From Clostridia bacterium (GTDB taxonomy: Bacteria > Bacillota > Clostridia > Christensenellales > UBA1242): 7,778 nt of DNA. This document shows positions 1-6,140 of this stretch, one piece after another. The notes below the pieces were generated by a model, which had not been told where the DNA came from, did not search any database, and worked only from the letters and a program-made list of their open reading frames with translations. Numbering within the stretch: position 1 is the stretch's first letter; each line of letters begins with the position of its first letter. The stretch is taken from positions 1-7,778 of the forward strand of contig JAFYKO010000096.1 of NCBI GenBank assembly GCA_017537515.1, written 5' to 3'. The translations under genes were made by a program, and so were the position numbers.

Positions 1-463
1 AGAATGTTTGAATACCTGCGTTTTGAACATTTTTGCAAGTTGACAAGTCATTATCTATAAAAATATCCACATTAATGCTTTTGCATATTTCAGCTTTGTT
101 CTTTGCAAAAATCACTTCAATATTATTTAAATTTTTATTCACCCAGTTTTTTGTAATTTCGGCCCATTTGGGGTTTCGAGCTGTAATAAGAACAACTTCG
201 TGCCCCCTTTTTTGTAATGTTTGTATAATTTGCTTGTTTTTATTTGAAACATCTGCATATTTATAAAAATTTTTTCCGAATGATGACGACCAAAACTTTT
301 CGAGAGTTTCTGAATCCCAGTCTATTGAAATACCATCTTTAAAATCTACGCCATTATTGTATTTATACTCTAAATTATATTTTTCTGCAAATTTCAGGGT
401 GTATTCAATATCTCTTTTTTTATGAATAACTAAAGTTTCGTCAATGTCTATAGCAATTTTCAT
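1..463 (-). CDS. HAD-superfamily hydrolase, 5'(3')-deoxyribonucleotidase-like (partial, 3' end off the window)
   Basis: This frame is open from an ATG at 463 to the left edge, giving 154 residues without a stop; the C-terminus is missing. All HAD phosphatase motifs are visible. Motif I is DIDETL (residues 6-11), with D6 as likely nucleophile and D8 as acid/base. Motif II is the Thr of LITAR (T94). Motif III is probably K121 or K123 in AKNKAE. Motif IV is DIFIDND (133-139). The segment between motifs I and II, with WDSETLEKFWSS near 49-60, resembles the cap of the NT5C/YqfW-type nucleotidases, which remove phosphate from (deoxy)nucleoside monophosphates. The exact substrate is inference. A strong ribosome site GGGAGGTG (469-476) lies 5 bases before the ATG and fixes the start. 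The gene begins 25 bases after the cysS stop on the same strand, so the two are probably co-transcribed. Another HAD phosphatase of similar size remains possible. Confidence 0.85.
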   Translation of the reverse strand, partial: MKIAIDIDETLVIHKKRDIEYTLKFAEKYNLEYKYNNGVDFKDGISIDWDSETLEKFWSSSFGKNFYKYADVSNKNKQIIQTLQKRGHEVVLITARNPKWAEITKNWVNKNLNNIEVIFAKNKAEICKSINVDIFIDNDLSTCKNVQNAGIQTF

Positions 464-488
464 CTTATCACCTCCCAACGGGTTTGTT

Positions 489-1862
489 TTATTTCTTCTC
501 TATCTTATAGCCATCTTTTGAGTCTAGGATTGTGAAGCCCTTTGCGTCAATTTCTGAACGCAAGGCATCGGCAGTGGCGAAGTCCCTTGTTTGTTTCGCC
601 GTCCAACGTTTTTCGGCCAAATTTTTAATTTCTTCTGGAATTTCCGCTTCTGCTTCTTCGTTTAATACAAAGCCTAAAACTTGATTGAAGTCTTCAAATT
701 GTTTATAGACATCTACGCTTTTAGGTGTATTTCTAAGCATTTGCCAAACAACAGCCAAGGCTTGAGGCATATTTAGGTCGTCGCTTATTGCGTTTGTGAA
801 GTCTTTTTTGTAACTATCCAAAACCTCTTGCTCAACAGTTTCGCTTCCGTTCTTGTGCAATCTAACCAAATTTGCAAGTTGTTTGAGGGAATTTCTTGCA
901 CCATCCAAAACTTCAAATGTAAAGTTTGCTATTTTGCTGTAATGTGAGTTAAACAACAAGTATCTATAATCCATTGCGGTATACCCCTCTTTTTCGAGGT
1001 CAGATAGGGTGTATATATTGTGAAGGCTTTTGCCCATTTTGGAGTTGTTGACTTGCAAAAATTCTGTATGCAACCAGAAGTTAACTGTTTTGTGTCCGTT
1101 TAATGCATCGTTTTGAGCAATTTCGTTTTCGTGATGCACTGTTTTATGGTCAATACCACCTGTGTGGATATCAAATTTGTCGCCTAGGTATTTTCTTCCA
1201 ATAGCAGAGCATTCAATATGCCAACCTGGGTATCCCATTCCCCAAGGGCTTTCCCATTGCATAATATGTTCTTTCGGAGCTTTAATCCAAAGTGCAAAAT
1301 CTGCTGGATTTCTCTTTTCTTCATCCACTTCAATTCTTGCACCCATAAGTTTGTCTTCAAGTTTTGTTCCGCTTAATTTTCCATAATCCTTAAATTTTGA
1401 AATATCATAATATATTCCCTTGCTGGTTTCATAAGCATAGCCTTTTTCCATAAGCCCTTTAACAAAGGCTATTATTTCCTCAATTACTGTTGTTGCCGGA
1501 ACAATCTCTTTTGGCAAGGTGATATTCATTTTCTTAATATCCCTCATAAAAATCTCGGTGTAAAACTTGGCAATTTCCCAAGGCGTTTTTTTCTCACGCT
1601 TGCTTGCAACGAGCATTTTATCATCGCCTTCGTCAGCATCGCTTGTAAGATGCCCAACATCAGTTATATTCATAACTCCATGGACATTAAATCCTAAGTA
1701 TTTTAATGTTCTGTAAATCTGGTCCATAAAGATATATGCTTTAAGGTTGCCAATATGGGCCTCGGAGTATACCGTAGGTCCGCAAGTGTACATCTTTACT
1801 GTTTTCCCATTGATTGGGATAAGTTCTTCTTTGGTTTTTGTTAAACTATTAAAAAATTTCAT
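489..1862 (-). CDS. cysS: Cysteine--tRNA ligase
   Basis: This is a class I aminoacyl-tRNA synthetase that charges tRNA-Cys with cysteine in the cytoplasm. Its 457 residues match the usual length of about 460. The N-terminus has MYTCGPTVY (24-32) followed by the HIGN signature (36-39). The predicted zinc ligands, by alignment with the E. coli enzyme, are C27, C218 (in GWHIECSA), H243 and E247 (in HHENE). The second ATP-binding loop is KMGKS (275-279) where most CysRS have KMSKS; the Gly is a tolerated-looking variant. The C-terminal part (about 315-457) is the helical anticodon-side region ending in the family's Asp-Gly tail. An AGGAGA ribosome site (1869-1874) stands 6 bases before the ATG. 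The upstream MarR gene ends 87 bases away with no evident terminator between, so some read-through is likely. I saw no T-box leader; the gap is too short for one. The HAD gene follows by 25 bases. Confidence 0.97.
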   Translation of the reverse strand: MKFFNSLTKTKEELIPINGKTVKMYTCGPTVYSEAHIGNLKAYIFMDQIYRTLKYLGFNVHGVMNITDVGHLTSDADEGDDKMLVASKREKKTPWEIAKFYTEIFMRDIKKMNITLPKEIVPATTVIEEIIAFVKGLMEKGYAYETSKGIYYDISKFKDYGKLSGTKLEDKLMGARIEVDEEKRNPADFALWIKAPKEHIMQWESPWGMGYPGWHIECSAIGRKYLGDKFDIHTGGIDHKTVHHENEIAQNDALNGHKTVNFWLHTEFLQVNNSKMGKSLHNIYTLSDLEKEGYTAMDYRYLLFNSHYSKIANFTFEVLDGARNSLKQLANLVRLHKNGSETVEQEVLDSYKKDFTNAISDDLNMPQALAVVWQMLRNTPKSVDVYKQFEDFNQVLGFVLNEEAEAEIPEEIKNLAEKRWTAKQTRDFATADALRSEIDAKGFTILDSKDGYKIEKK

Positions 1863-1949
1863 TTCATTTCTCCTAATTTTTTTTGTTATATTGATTTTTA
1901 TTGTAATTTATATTTGTTTAATGGGGATTGTAAGCATTATCAAGCCAAA

Positions 1950-2342
1950 CTAAATCTTCCTATTCAAAACAGAAACAATAGTTTTCAAAGCGTCGTCAAA
2001 CTCTTTTAAACGGTCGCTGATACTGATAATATTCTCAATCTCGCCCAAAACCTTATCTACTTCTTTCTCACCCTCGTGGGTAAGACAGAACTCTCTACTC
2101 CTCGCATCGGTTGGATTTATGCTCACGTTTACAAAACCTTGATGCATAAGTTGTCTTAAGGTCATCGCAAGATTAGTTTTGATAATACCTATTTTTCTTA
2201 TCAAAATCTTAGGCGAGCAAACACCATATATTTTCAAAAATAAAAGAACCTTGAATTTAACACTGGTTTGGTTTTTGTTGACCATACGTATAAAGTTTTC
2301 GGAAAGTGCTTGAAGTTCTGCCAATTTTTGTGCATATTCCAT
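1950..2342 (-). CDS. MarR-family winged-helix transcriptional regulator
   Basis: This 130-residue protein fits the size and layout of a MarR dimeric repressor. Helices at both ends (about 3-24 and 98-128) would form the dimer interface. The helix-turn-helix lies near 44-69, with a recognition helix around TNLAMTLRQLMHQGF. The wing follows at about 71-90, with the family's typical Asp-x-Arg turn in NPTDARSREF and then LTHEG. The ligand and target genes cannot be read from sequence. MarR genes are usually autoregulated, and a palindrome at 2364-2381 overlaps this gene's predicted -10 element, which supports that here. The ribosome site is weak: GGCAGG lies about 10 bases before the ATG. The gene sits upstream of cysS on the same strand and diverges from recD2, so it could influence either; this is inference. 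Cys42 and Cys86 are present but do not by themselves show redox sensing. Confidence 0.88.
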   Translation of the reverse strand: MEYAQKLAELQALSENFIRMVNKNQTSVKFKVLLFLKIYGVCSPKILIRKIGIIKTNLAMTLRQLMHQGFVNVSINPTDARSREFCLTHEGEKEVDKVLGEIENIISISDRLKEFDDALKTIVSVLNRKI

Positions 2343-2363
2343 AAATCTAATACCTGCCTCGTT

Positions 2364-2381
2364 TGTTATTTTTTAATAACA
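2364..2381. promoter_or_regulatory. 18-bp palindrome, candidate MarR operator
   Basis: TGTTATT-TTTT-AATAACA is a perfect inverted repeat with 7-bp arms and a 4-base centre. Its size and AT-rich symmetry suit a MarR dimer. It overlaps the last bases of the predicted MarR -10 hexamer and covers the expected start point, the geometry of an autorepression site. It lies more than 40 bases upstream of the recD2 -35, so it need not control recD2. No DNA-binding data support it. It could instead be a chance AT-rich symmetry. Confidence 0.45.
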
Positions 2382-2406
2382 TACCACATTTTTCAAAAAA
2401 TTGCAA
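2378..2406 (-). promoter_or_regulatory. Predicted sigma-70/A promoter of the MarR gene (extended -10)
   Basis: Read on the minus strand, a -35 hexamer TTGCAA (2401-2406) is separated by exactly 17 bases from TATGTT (2378-2383). TGG directly before the -10 hexamer provides a TGn extended -10. Transcription would start near 2371, giving a leader of about 28 bases before the ATG at 2342. It is supported by motif and spacing only. Confidence 0.5.
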
Positions 2407-2424
2407 GTTTTTTTCTATCTTTGC

Positions 2425-2453
2425 TTGAATAAATTTAAAATTTGTTGTATTAT
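2425..2453 (+). promoter_or_regulatory. Predicted sigma-70/A promoter of recD2
   Basis: TTGAAT (2425-2430) and TATTAT (2448-2453) are separated by exactly 17 bases. An overlapping TATACT (2451-2456) is a second -10 option but gives a 20-base spacer. With the first choice, transcription would start at about 2460-2461, on or beside the A of the recD2 ATG. No Shine-Dalgarno sequence lies between promoter and start codon, so the mRNA would be leaderless or nearly so. Confidence 0.55.
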
Positions 2454-2460
2454 ACTATAT

Positions 2461-4685
2461 ATGCAATTAGAAGGCGAAATTACACGAATTACTTTCCATA
2501 ACGAATTGAATGGCTACACAATAGCCACGCTTTCCCACAATCGTGAGCACACAACAGTTGTCGGGAGGTTTTTTTCAATCAAGCCTGGCGAAAATGTCAA
2601 ACTCCAAGGAGAGTTTGTTACAAACAAAACATATGGCGAACAATTCTCCTTTTCGTCTTATGAAATAGTTTACCCTTCCACAACAAAAGGCATCAAGCAC
2701 TTTCTCGGCAGTGGACTCATAAAGGCGTAGGGGTTGTAACGGCTTCGGCTATTGTTGAAAAGTTTGGCAAAGAATCACTTGAAGTAATAGAATACAACCC
2801 TCTTGAACTAACAAAAATACGTGGTATTTCTCCCAAAAAAGCTATGTCAATTCAAGAATGCTTTATGGAATACAAAGATGTCCAAAATATAATTGTCTTT
2901 CTCAGCGTATATGGCATAACAGTCAATATGGCACTCAAAATATATGAGATATACAAACGAGACACCATCAGACAAGTACAAGAAAATCCCTATGCACTAG
3001 TGGAGGAAGTTGACGGTATTGGGTTTTTAACAGCCGATAAAATCGCCAACAAGTTTGGCATAGACAAAAACAGTAAATTCCGCATACGTGCAGGCACGCT
3101 ATACACCCTTAACCAAGCCAGCGAACGCAATGGCCACACCTTTTTGCCTTATGAAGAACTTTTGAAAAAACTTTCCTCTCTGCTTGGTATAACAGAAGAC
3201 GACCTCACACAGCCTTTTGATGACATTCTTGCAACGCTTTCTATTGAAGGTCAAATCGTCGAGACAAACAAACGAGGCGTAGCAATCGTCGCCCTTAAGA
3301 AACTTTACAACCAAGAAAAAAACGTAGCAAAAAAATTAAGCTACCTCAATCACAACAGCTTTGAAAACGCAGAAGATTTTTCAAAAGATATAGAACTTTT
3401 TGAAAAAATAAACAACATAAAATTCCACTCCGAGCAAGTCAACGCAATAAAAACCGCCCTCTCATCTGGCGTTTGTGTAATTACTGGCGGTCCAGGAACG
3501 GGAAAAACAACGATAATCAAATGCATTCTTACAATTCTTGACCAGCAAAAAATCAAAACCCTACTTCTCGCACCAACCGGGCGTGCCTCTAAACGTATGA
3601 GCGACGCAACGGGCCGAGAAGCCTCAACCATACATCGAGCCTTGTCTGTGGATTTTATAACAAAAAAATTCTACTACAACGAAAAAAATCCTCTTGCACA
3701 AGATGCAATAATTATCGACGAGTTTTCAATGGTGGATATAAGCCTTGCAAGTTATTTATTCTCGGCAATAAAAAGAGATGCAAAAGTTATTATGGTAGGC
3801 GACAAAGACCAACTCCCAAGCGTCGGTGCAGGCAATGTTCTTGACGATATTCTCAAAAGCGGTGCAATAAAAGTTGCCGAACTCACACAAATTTTCCGCC
3901 AAGACGAAAACAGCCTTATTATCTCCAACGCCCACAAAATAAATGCAGGCGAAATGCCAGACTTCGACAACTCATCAAAAGACTTTTTCTTTGAAAACAA
4001 AATGGAAAACACTGAAATTGCGGAAAGCATAGTTTCACTAGTCTCTGAGAGACTTCCAAAATTCCTAAAACTTCCGCCGACGTCAATTCAGGTGTTATCC
4101 CCTCTCAAAAACGGCGTTTGCGGAGTTGAGAATATAAACAAACTCCTTCAAGAGACACTCAACCCGCCACGCCTTAACAAAAGCGAGTTACTTGTCGGCT
4201 CCGCAACCCTTCGTGAAGGCGATAAAATAATGCAAACAATGAATAATTACAACCTCGAATGGGAACAACGCACAGATTATGAAGTTGTAAGCGGAACCGG
4301 AGTTTTCAACGGAGATATGGGGTTTATAACCAGCATAAACCGAAGCTCTGGCGAAGTTTCTGTTATGTTTGAAAACAACAAAGTTTGCGTTTACCCTCGA
4401 AGCGACATCAACCAACTTTCTCTAGCCTACGCAATAACAATCCATAAAAGCCAAGGTAGCGAATTTGATGCAGTCGTTATCCCATCAATTACAGGCCCAA
4501 GCATAATCCTGAACAGAAATCTTATCTACACCGCAGTAACTCGGGCAAAAAAAGTTGTCGTTCTCGTCGGACAAAAAAAGAACCTAAAAACTATGATAAA
4601 CAACAAATTCATTCTCCACAGAAACACACTTCTTCGAGACTTCCTTATCGACGCCCACAATGCTACAAAAACACTTTTTGAATAA
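2461..4685 (+). CDS. recD2: ATP-dependent RecD2-like DNA helicase, interrupted by a one-base frameshift
   Basis: RecD2 is a 5'-to-3' superfamily 1B helicase acting in DNA repair outside RecBCD. Restoring one base near 2722-2726 joins 2461-2724 to the frame ending at 4685, giving 741 residues, the family's normal length. In that numbering residues 1-80 form the OB-like N-domain (LEGEITRITFHNELNGYT). Helix-hairpin-helix motifs follow at about 85-130. Walker A GGPGTGKTT is at 343-351, motif Ia APTGRASKRM at 371-380, Walker B IIIDEFSMVD at 417-426, motif III GDKDQLPS at 447-454, the IFRQ motif at 478-481, the HKSQGSEFD region at 662-670 and the VTRA motif at 693-696. Without the shift, translation stops at 2730 after 89 codons. 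The frame from 2844 has no true N-terminus. The ATG at 2461 is preferred over an upstream TTG because the family's N-terminal motif begins there. comF follows after 2 bases. The intact motifs suggest a sequencing or assembly slip, or a very recent mutation. Confidence 0.93.
2719..2730 (+). other. Frameshift site in recD2
   Basis: The upstream frame reads ATA AAG GCG TAG and stops. The RecD2 consensus calls for Ile-Lys-Gly-Val-Gly-Val-Val-Thr, which is read if the G at 2724 is used twice (AAG then GGC GTA GGG). This is equivalent to one missing base in the AAAGG run or to a -1 slip on the AAG codon. No canonical X-XXY-YYZ heptamer is present and no strong stimulatory stem is obvious downstream, so programmed frameshifting is possible but not favoured. 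Confidence 0.88.
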
Positions 4686-4687
4686 CT

Positions 4688-5557
4688 ATGAAAAATTTTA
4701 AAGAAAAATTCAACAAATTTATGGACATCCTCTTTCCGCCAGATATAATTTGTATTTATTGCGGGGAGGAAATCAAGCACGCAAACAAATATCACGCTTG
4801 CGATAACTGTTTGCAAAATCTTCCGTATTTAAACGGAAAAATCTGTAAACACTGTGGCACAAAGCTCCACTCAGATAGCGAAATATGTTTTCTTTGCTAC
4901 AATCAACTTCCACCATTCCAAATCGCACGCTCAACTTTTATTTATGAAATGCCAATCGTAAGCCTTGTTCACAAAATTAAATACGGAAACGCAAGGTATT
5001 TGTTCAAGCCTCTTGCAAATTTTATGACTGAGACCTACAAGCAATATGCTTTTGATTGCGATGTAATTGTGCCCGTACCGTTATCTAAGGAAAGATTAAA
5101 AACAAGGCATTACAACCAAGCTGAAGAACTTGCAAAGGTGCTGGGTGCAAATTTGGGCTTGTCTATTGAAAGCAACTGCATTGAAAAAATCAAACATACC
5201 GAAAAGCAAAGTTCACTGGGCTATTTTGATAGAATCGAAAATATTAAAAACGCATATAGATTGAAAGACAAAAAACCTCTTGCCGGCAAAAGAATTTTGC
5301 TTGTTGACGACGTAATCACAACCGGAGAAACAATAAAAAACGTCTGCAAAGAACTTTGGCGTGCAAAACCAGTTTCAATTTCCGTTCTTTCACTCGCTCA
5401 TACAGATTTTGCAAAAAAACCAAAGGCAACATTTATTTACAAAATCAAAAAATTAACGCTTGCAAAAATTCAACGAGAAATAGCATTTTCAAAAAATAAG
5501 GCGAAAATTAGGATGAAAATCAAAGAGTTCAAGGATGAAGAAAAGAAGGATAAATAA
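4688..5557 (+). CDS. comFC: ComF family protein: zinc-ribbon plus phosphoribosyltransferase-type domain
   Basis: ComF/ComFC proteins take part in natural transformation, in the cytoplasm with the DNA-uptake machinery; homologues also occur in bacteria not known to be competent. Four Cys pairs form the N-terminal zinc-binding region: C22/C25, C38/C41, C53/C56 and C67/C70. The family signature follows in VPVPLSKERLKTRHYNQAEE (128-147), and the PRPP-binding loop is LLVDDVITTGET (204-215). The domain ends near residue 240. Family members are usually about 220-240 residues, but this one is 289 because of a basic tail (243-289) with 16 Lys and 2 Arg in 47 residues. The ATG lies 2 bases after the recD2 stop with no Shine-Dalgarno site, so translation probably depends on ribosomes finishing recD2. 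RecD2-ComF adjacency is familiar to me in Firmicutes. The comFC symbol is by family resemblance. A terminator follows at 5586-5625. Confidence 0.92.
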   Translation: MKNFKEKFNKFMDILFPPDIICIYCGEEIKHANKYHACDNCLQNLPYLNGKICKHCGTKLHSDSEICFLCYNQLPPFQIARSTFIYEMPIVSLVHKIKYGNARYLFKPLANFMTETYKQYAFDCDVIVPVPLSKERLKTRHYNQAEELAKVLGANLGLSIESNCIEKIKHTEKQSSLGYFDRIENIKNAYRLKDKKPLAGKRILLVDDVITTGETIKNVCKELWRAKPVSISVLSLAHTDFAKKPKATFIYKIKKLTLAKIQREIAFSKNKAKIRMKIKEFKDEEKKDK

Positions 5558-5578
5558 CCCCAAATAAATAACCCCAAA
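5551..5578. repeat. Perfect 14-bp tandem duplication at the comF stop
   Basis: TAAATAACCCCAAA occurs twice back to back (5551-5564 and 5565-5578) with no mismatch. The first copy contains the comF stop codon, TAA at 5555-5557. The right copy abuts the terminator/cloverleaf element. It is most simply a replication-slippage product. It does not flank the element on both sides, so it is not a target-site duplication. Confidence 0.9.
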
Positions 5579-5585
5579 CAAGGGG

Positions 5586-5625
5586 GCGGGCTACGCATTA
5601 AAAATGCGTCGGCTCGCTTTTTTTT
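5586..5625 (+). terminator. Intrinsic terminator of the recD2-comF transcript
   Basis: On the plus strand GCGGGCT-ACGCATT (5586-5599) pairs with AATGCGT-C-GGCTCGC (5603-5617) around an AAA loop. This gives 14 pairs, including two G-U pairs and one bulged C (5610). Eight T follow immediately (5618-5625). Stem, loop and U-tract all fit a Rho-independent terminator, placed 28 bases after the comF stop. It competes with the cloverleaf fold, which uses part of the same sequence. Confidence 0.82.
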
Positions 5626-5627
5626 AC

Positions 5628-5670
5628 AAAAAAAGCGAGCTGTAAACTGCTCCCGCAGTTTACAGCCCGC
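5628..5670 (-). terminator. Intrinsic terminator of the DUF1540 transcript
   Basis: On the minus strand GCGGGC-TGTAAACTGC pairs with GCAGTTTACA-GCTCGC around a GGGA loop. The stem is an unbroken 16 bp with one G-U pair and is followed directly by seven T (complement of 5628-5634). It lies 62 bases after the DUF1540 stop. Its U-tract faces that of the opposite-strand terminator with only three bases between, so transcripts from both sides should end at the centre of the element. Confidence 0.82.
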
Positions 5671-5732
5671 CCCCGTTTGCACAGCCACTCTTTAAAAGAA
5701 CTTTTTCAACAGCCAAATCAAAACACCCATTG

Positions 5733-6092
5733 TCAATCCCCCTTCTTCAAAAAGGTCATACAATAAGGAGCCTCTTCCAAATCATTCACAGTAATGCCAT
5801 TTGCGTGACATTCGGTTTTTTGATTAAACATACACTCCGCATGACAACAAATATTGCAATGCTTGGCCGAACGATAAGGATTGTATTTTGGAAGCTTGTG
5901 AAACATAGTCTTACTGCTGTCTTGAATTTCCTTCGAAGTCGACCCCGAAGAAGCCCGCACCCTTTCGCACTCCTCATCCTCACACTTTTCATAATCTTTG
6001 CAAAGCGACCGCCTATCCACCTTTAAATCGTGAACCGAACAAACAAAATTTTGATTGTGCCTACAATCCGTTTTCCTACAAGTTATATTCAT
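5733..6092 (-). CDS. Cys-rich protein with two DUF1540-like domains
   Basis: This 119-residue protein has 12 Cys and no signal peptide. The first DUF1540-like motif is at residues 5-31 (C5, C10, C18, C31; ITCRKTDCRHNQNFVCSVHDLKV). The second is at about 79-114 (C79, C82, C83, C87, C95, C111; CHAECMFNQKTECHANGITV, then YCMTF). A charged linker with C37 and C42 joins them. The family pattern of short Cys-spaced segments, an Ile/Leu-x-Val strand and a late Cys suggests a small metal-binding fold. Its function is unknown and I assign none. The ATG at 6092 is chosen because the first motif Cys is residue 5, leaving no room for a later start. No Shine-Dalgarno site precedes it. The gene starts 48 bases after the stop of the 473-residue surface protein on the same strand, so co-transcription is possible. 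The gene converges on comF, with a terminator pair between. Confidence 0.85.
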   Translation of the reverse strand: MNITCRKTDCRHNQNFVCSVHDLKVDRRSLCKDYEKCEDEECERVRASSGSTSKEIQDSSKTMFHKLPKYNPYRSAKHCNICCHAECMFNQKTECHANGITVNDLEEAPYCMTFLKKGD

Positions 6093-6120
6093 ACATATAG
6101 TATTGACGGGGTGAATGAAA

Positions 6121-6126
6121 ATTATA
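6121..6126 (-). promoter_or_regulatory. Possible -10 element for the DUF1540 gene
   Basis: A perfect TATAAT occurs on the minus strand, 28 bases before the DUF1540 ATG. Transcription would start near 6114, leaving a leader of about 22 bases. No acceptable -35 hexamer is visible at 16-18 bases, so this is weak evidence in AT-rich DNA. The gene may instead rely on the upstream transcript. Confidence 0.3.
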
Positions 6127-6140
6127 CAAATATGAATCTT

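Larger units (their letters stand above)
5575..5679. repeat. 105-base palindromic cloverleaf element between convergent genes
   Basis: The ends GGGGGCGGGC (5582-5591) and GCCCGCCCCC (5665-5674) are perfectly complementary. The stem extends outward as CAAAC/GTTTG (5575-5579 with 5675-5679) past an AA bulge. Three perfect hairpins lie inside: 7-bp ACGCATT/AATGCGT (5593-5609), 13-bp GCTCGCTTTTTTT and its complement (5612-5640), and 10-bp TGTAAACTGC/GCAGTTTACA (5641-5664). Only three unpaired bases remain at the junction. The GC-rich outer stem stands out from the AT-rich surroundings. The same bases can refold into two opposed terminators, annotated separately. The inverted-repeat ends recall short dispersed palindromic elements, but membership in a known family is not established. 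Confidence 0.8.

Noticed and set aside
33..266. Small plus-strand open frame at the left end.
   Set aside because: It is antisense to the HAD gene, which has all catalytic motifs and a strong ribosome site. Its product has no recognisable features.
1863..1949. T-box or terminator between the MarR gene and cysS.
   Set aside because: Only 87 bases are available, with no stem followed by T-run and no T-box signature. A TTGATA/TAAACA pair at 17-base spacing on the minus strand is too weak to call a promoter.
2401..2460. Upstream TTG start for recD2 that would add 20 residues.
   Set aside because: The added residues are hydrophobic and Cys-rich with no family match, and the frame there contains the promoter. 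The RecD2 N-terminal motif starts right after the ATG at 2461.
2844..4685. An independent 613-residue helicase starting at 2844.
   Set aside because: The frame is open back to the frameshift, and the missing residues (helix-hairpin-helix and N-domain) lie directly upstream in the other frame, so this is not a true start.
5582..5674. tRNA or tmRNA-like gene, because of the cloverleaf shape.
   Set aside because: There is no anticodon arm of tRNA geometry, no T-arm consensus and no CCA context. The arms are 7, 13 and 10 bp with loops of 3-4 bases. The alternative terminator folds explain the sequence better.
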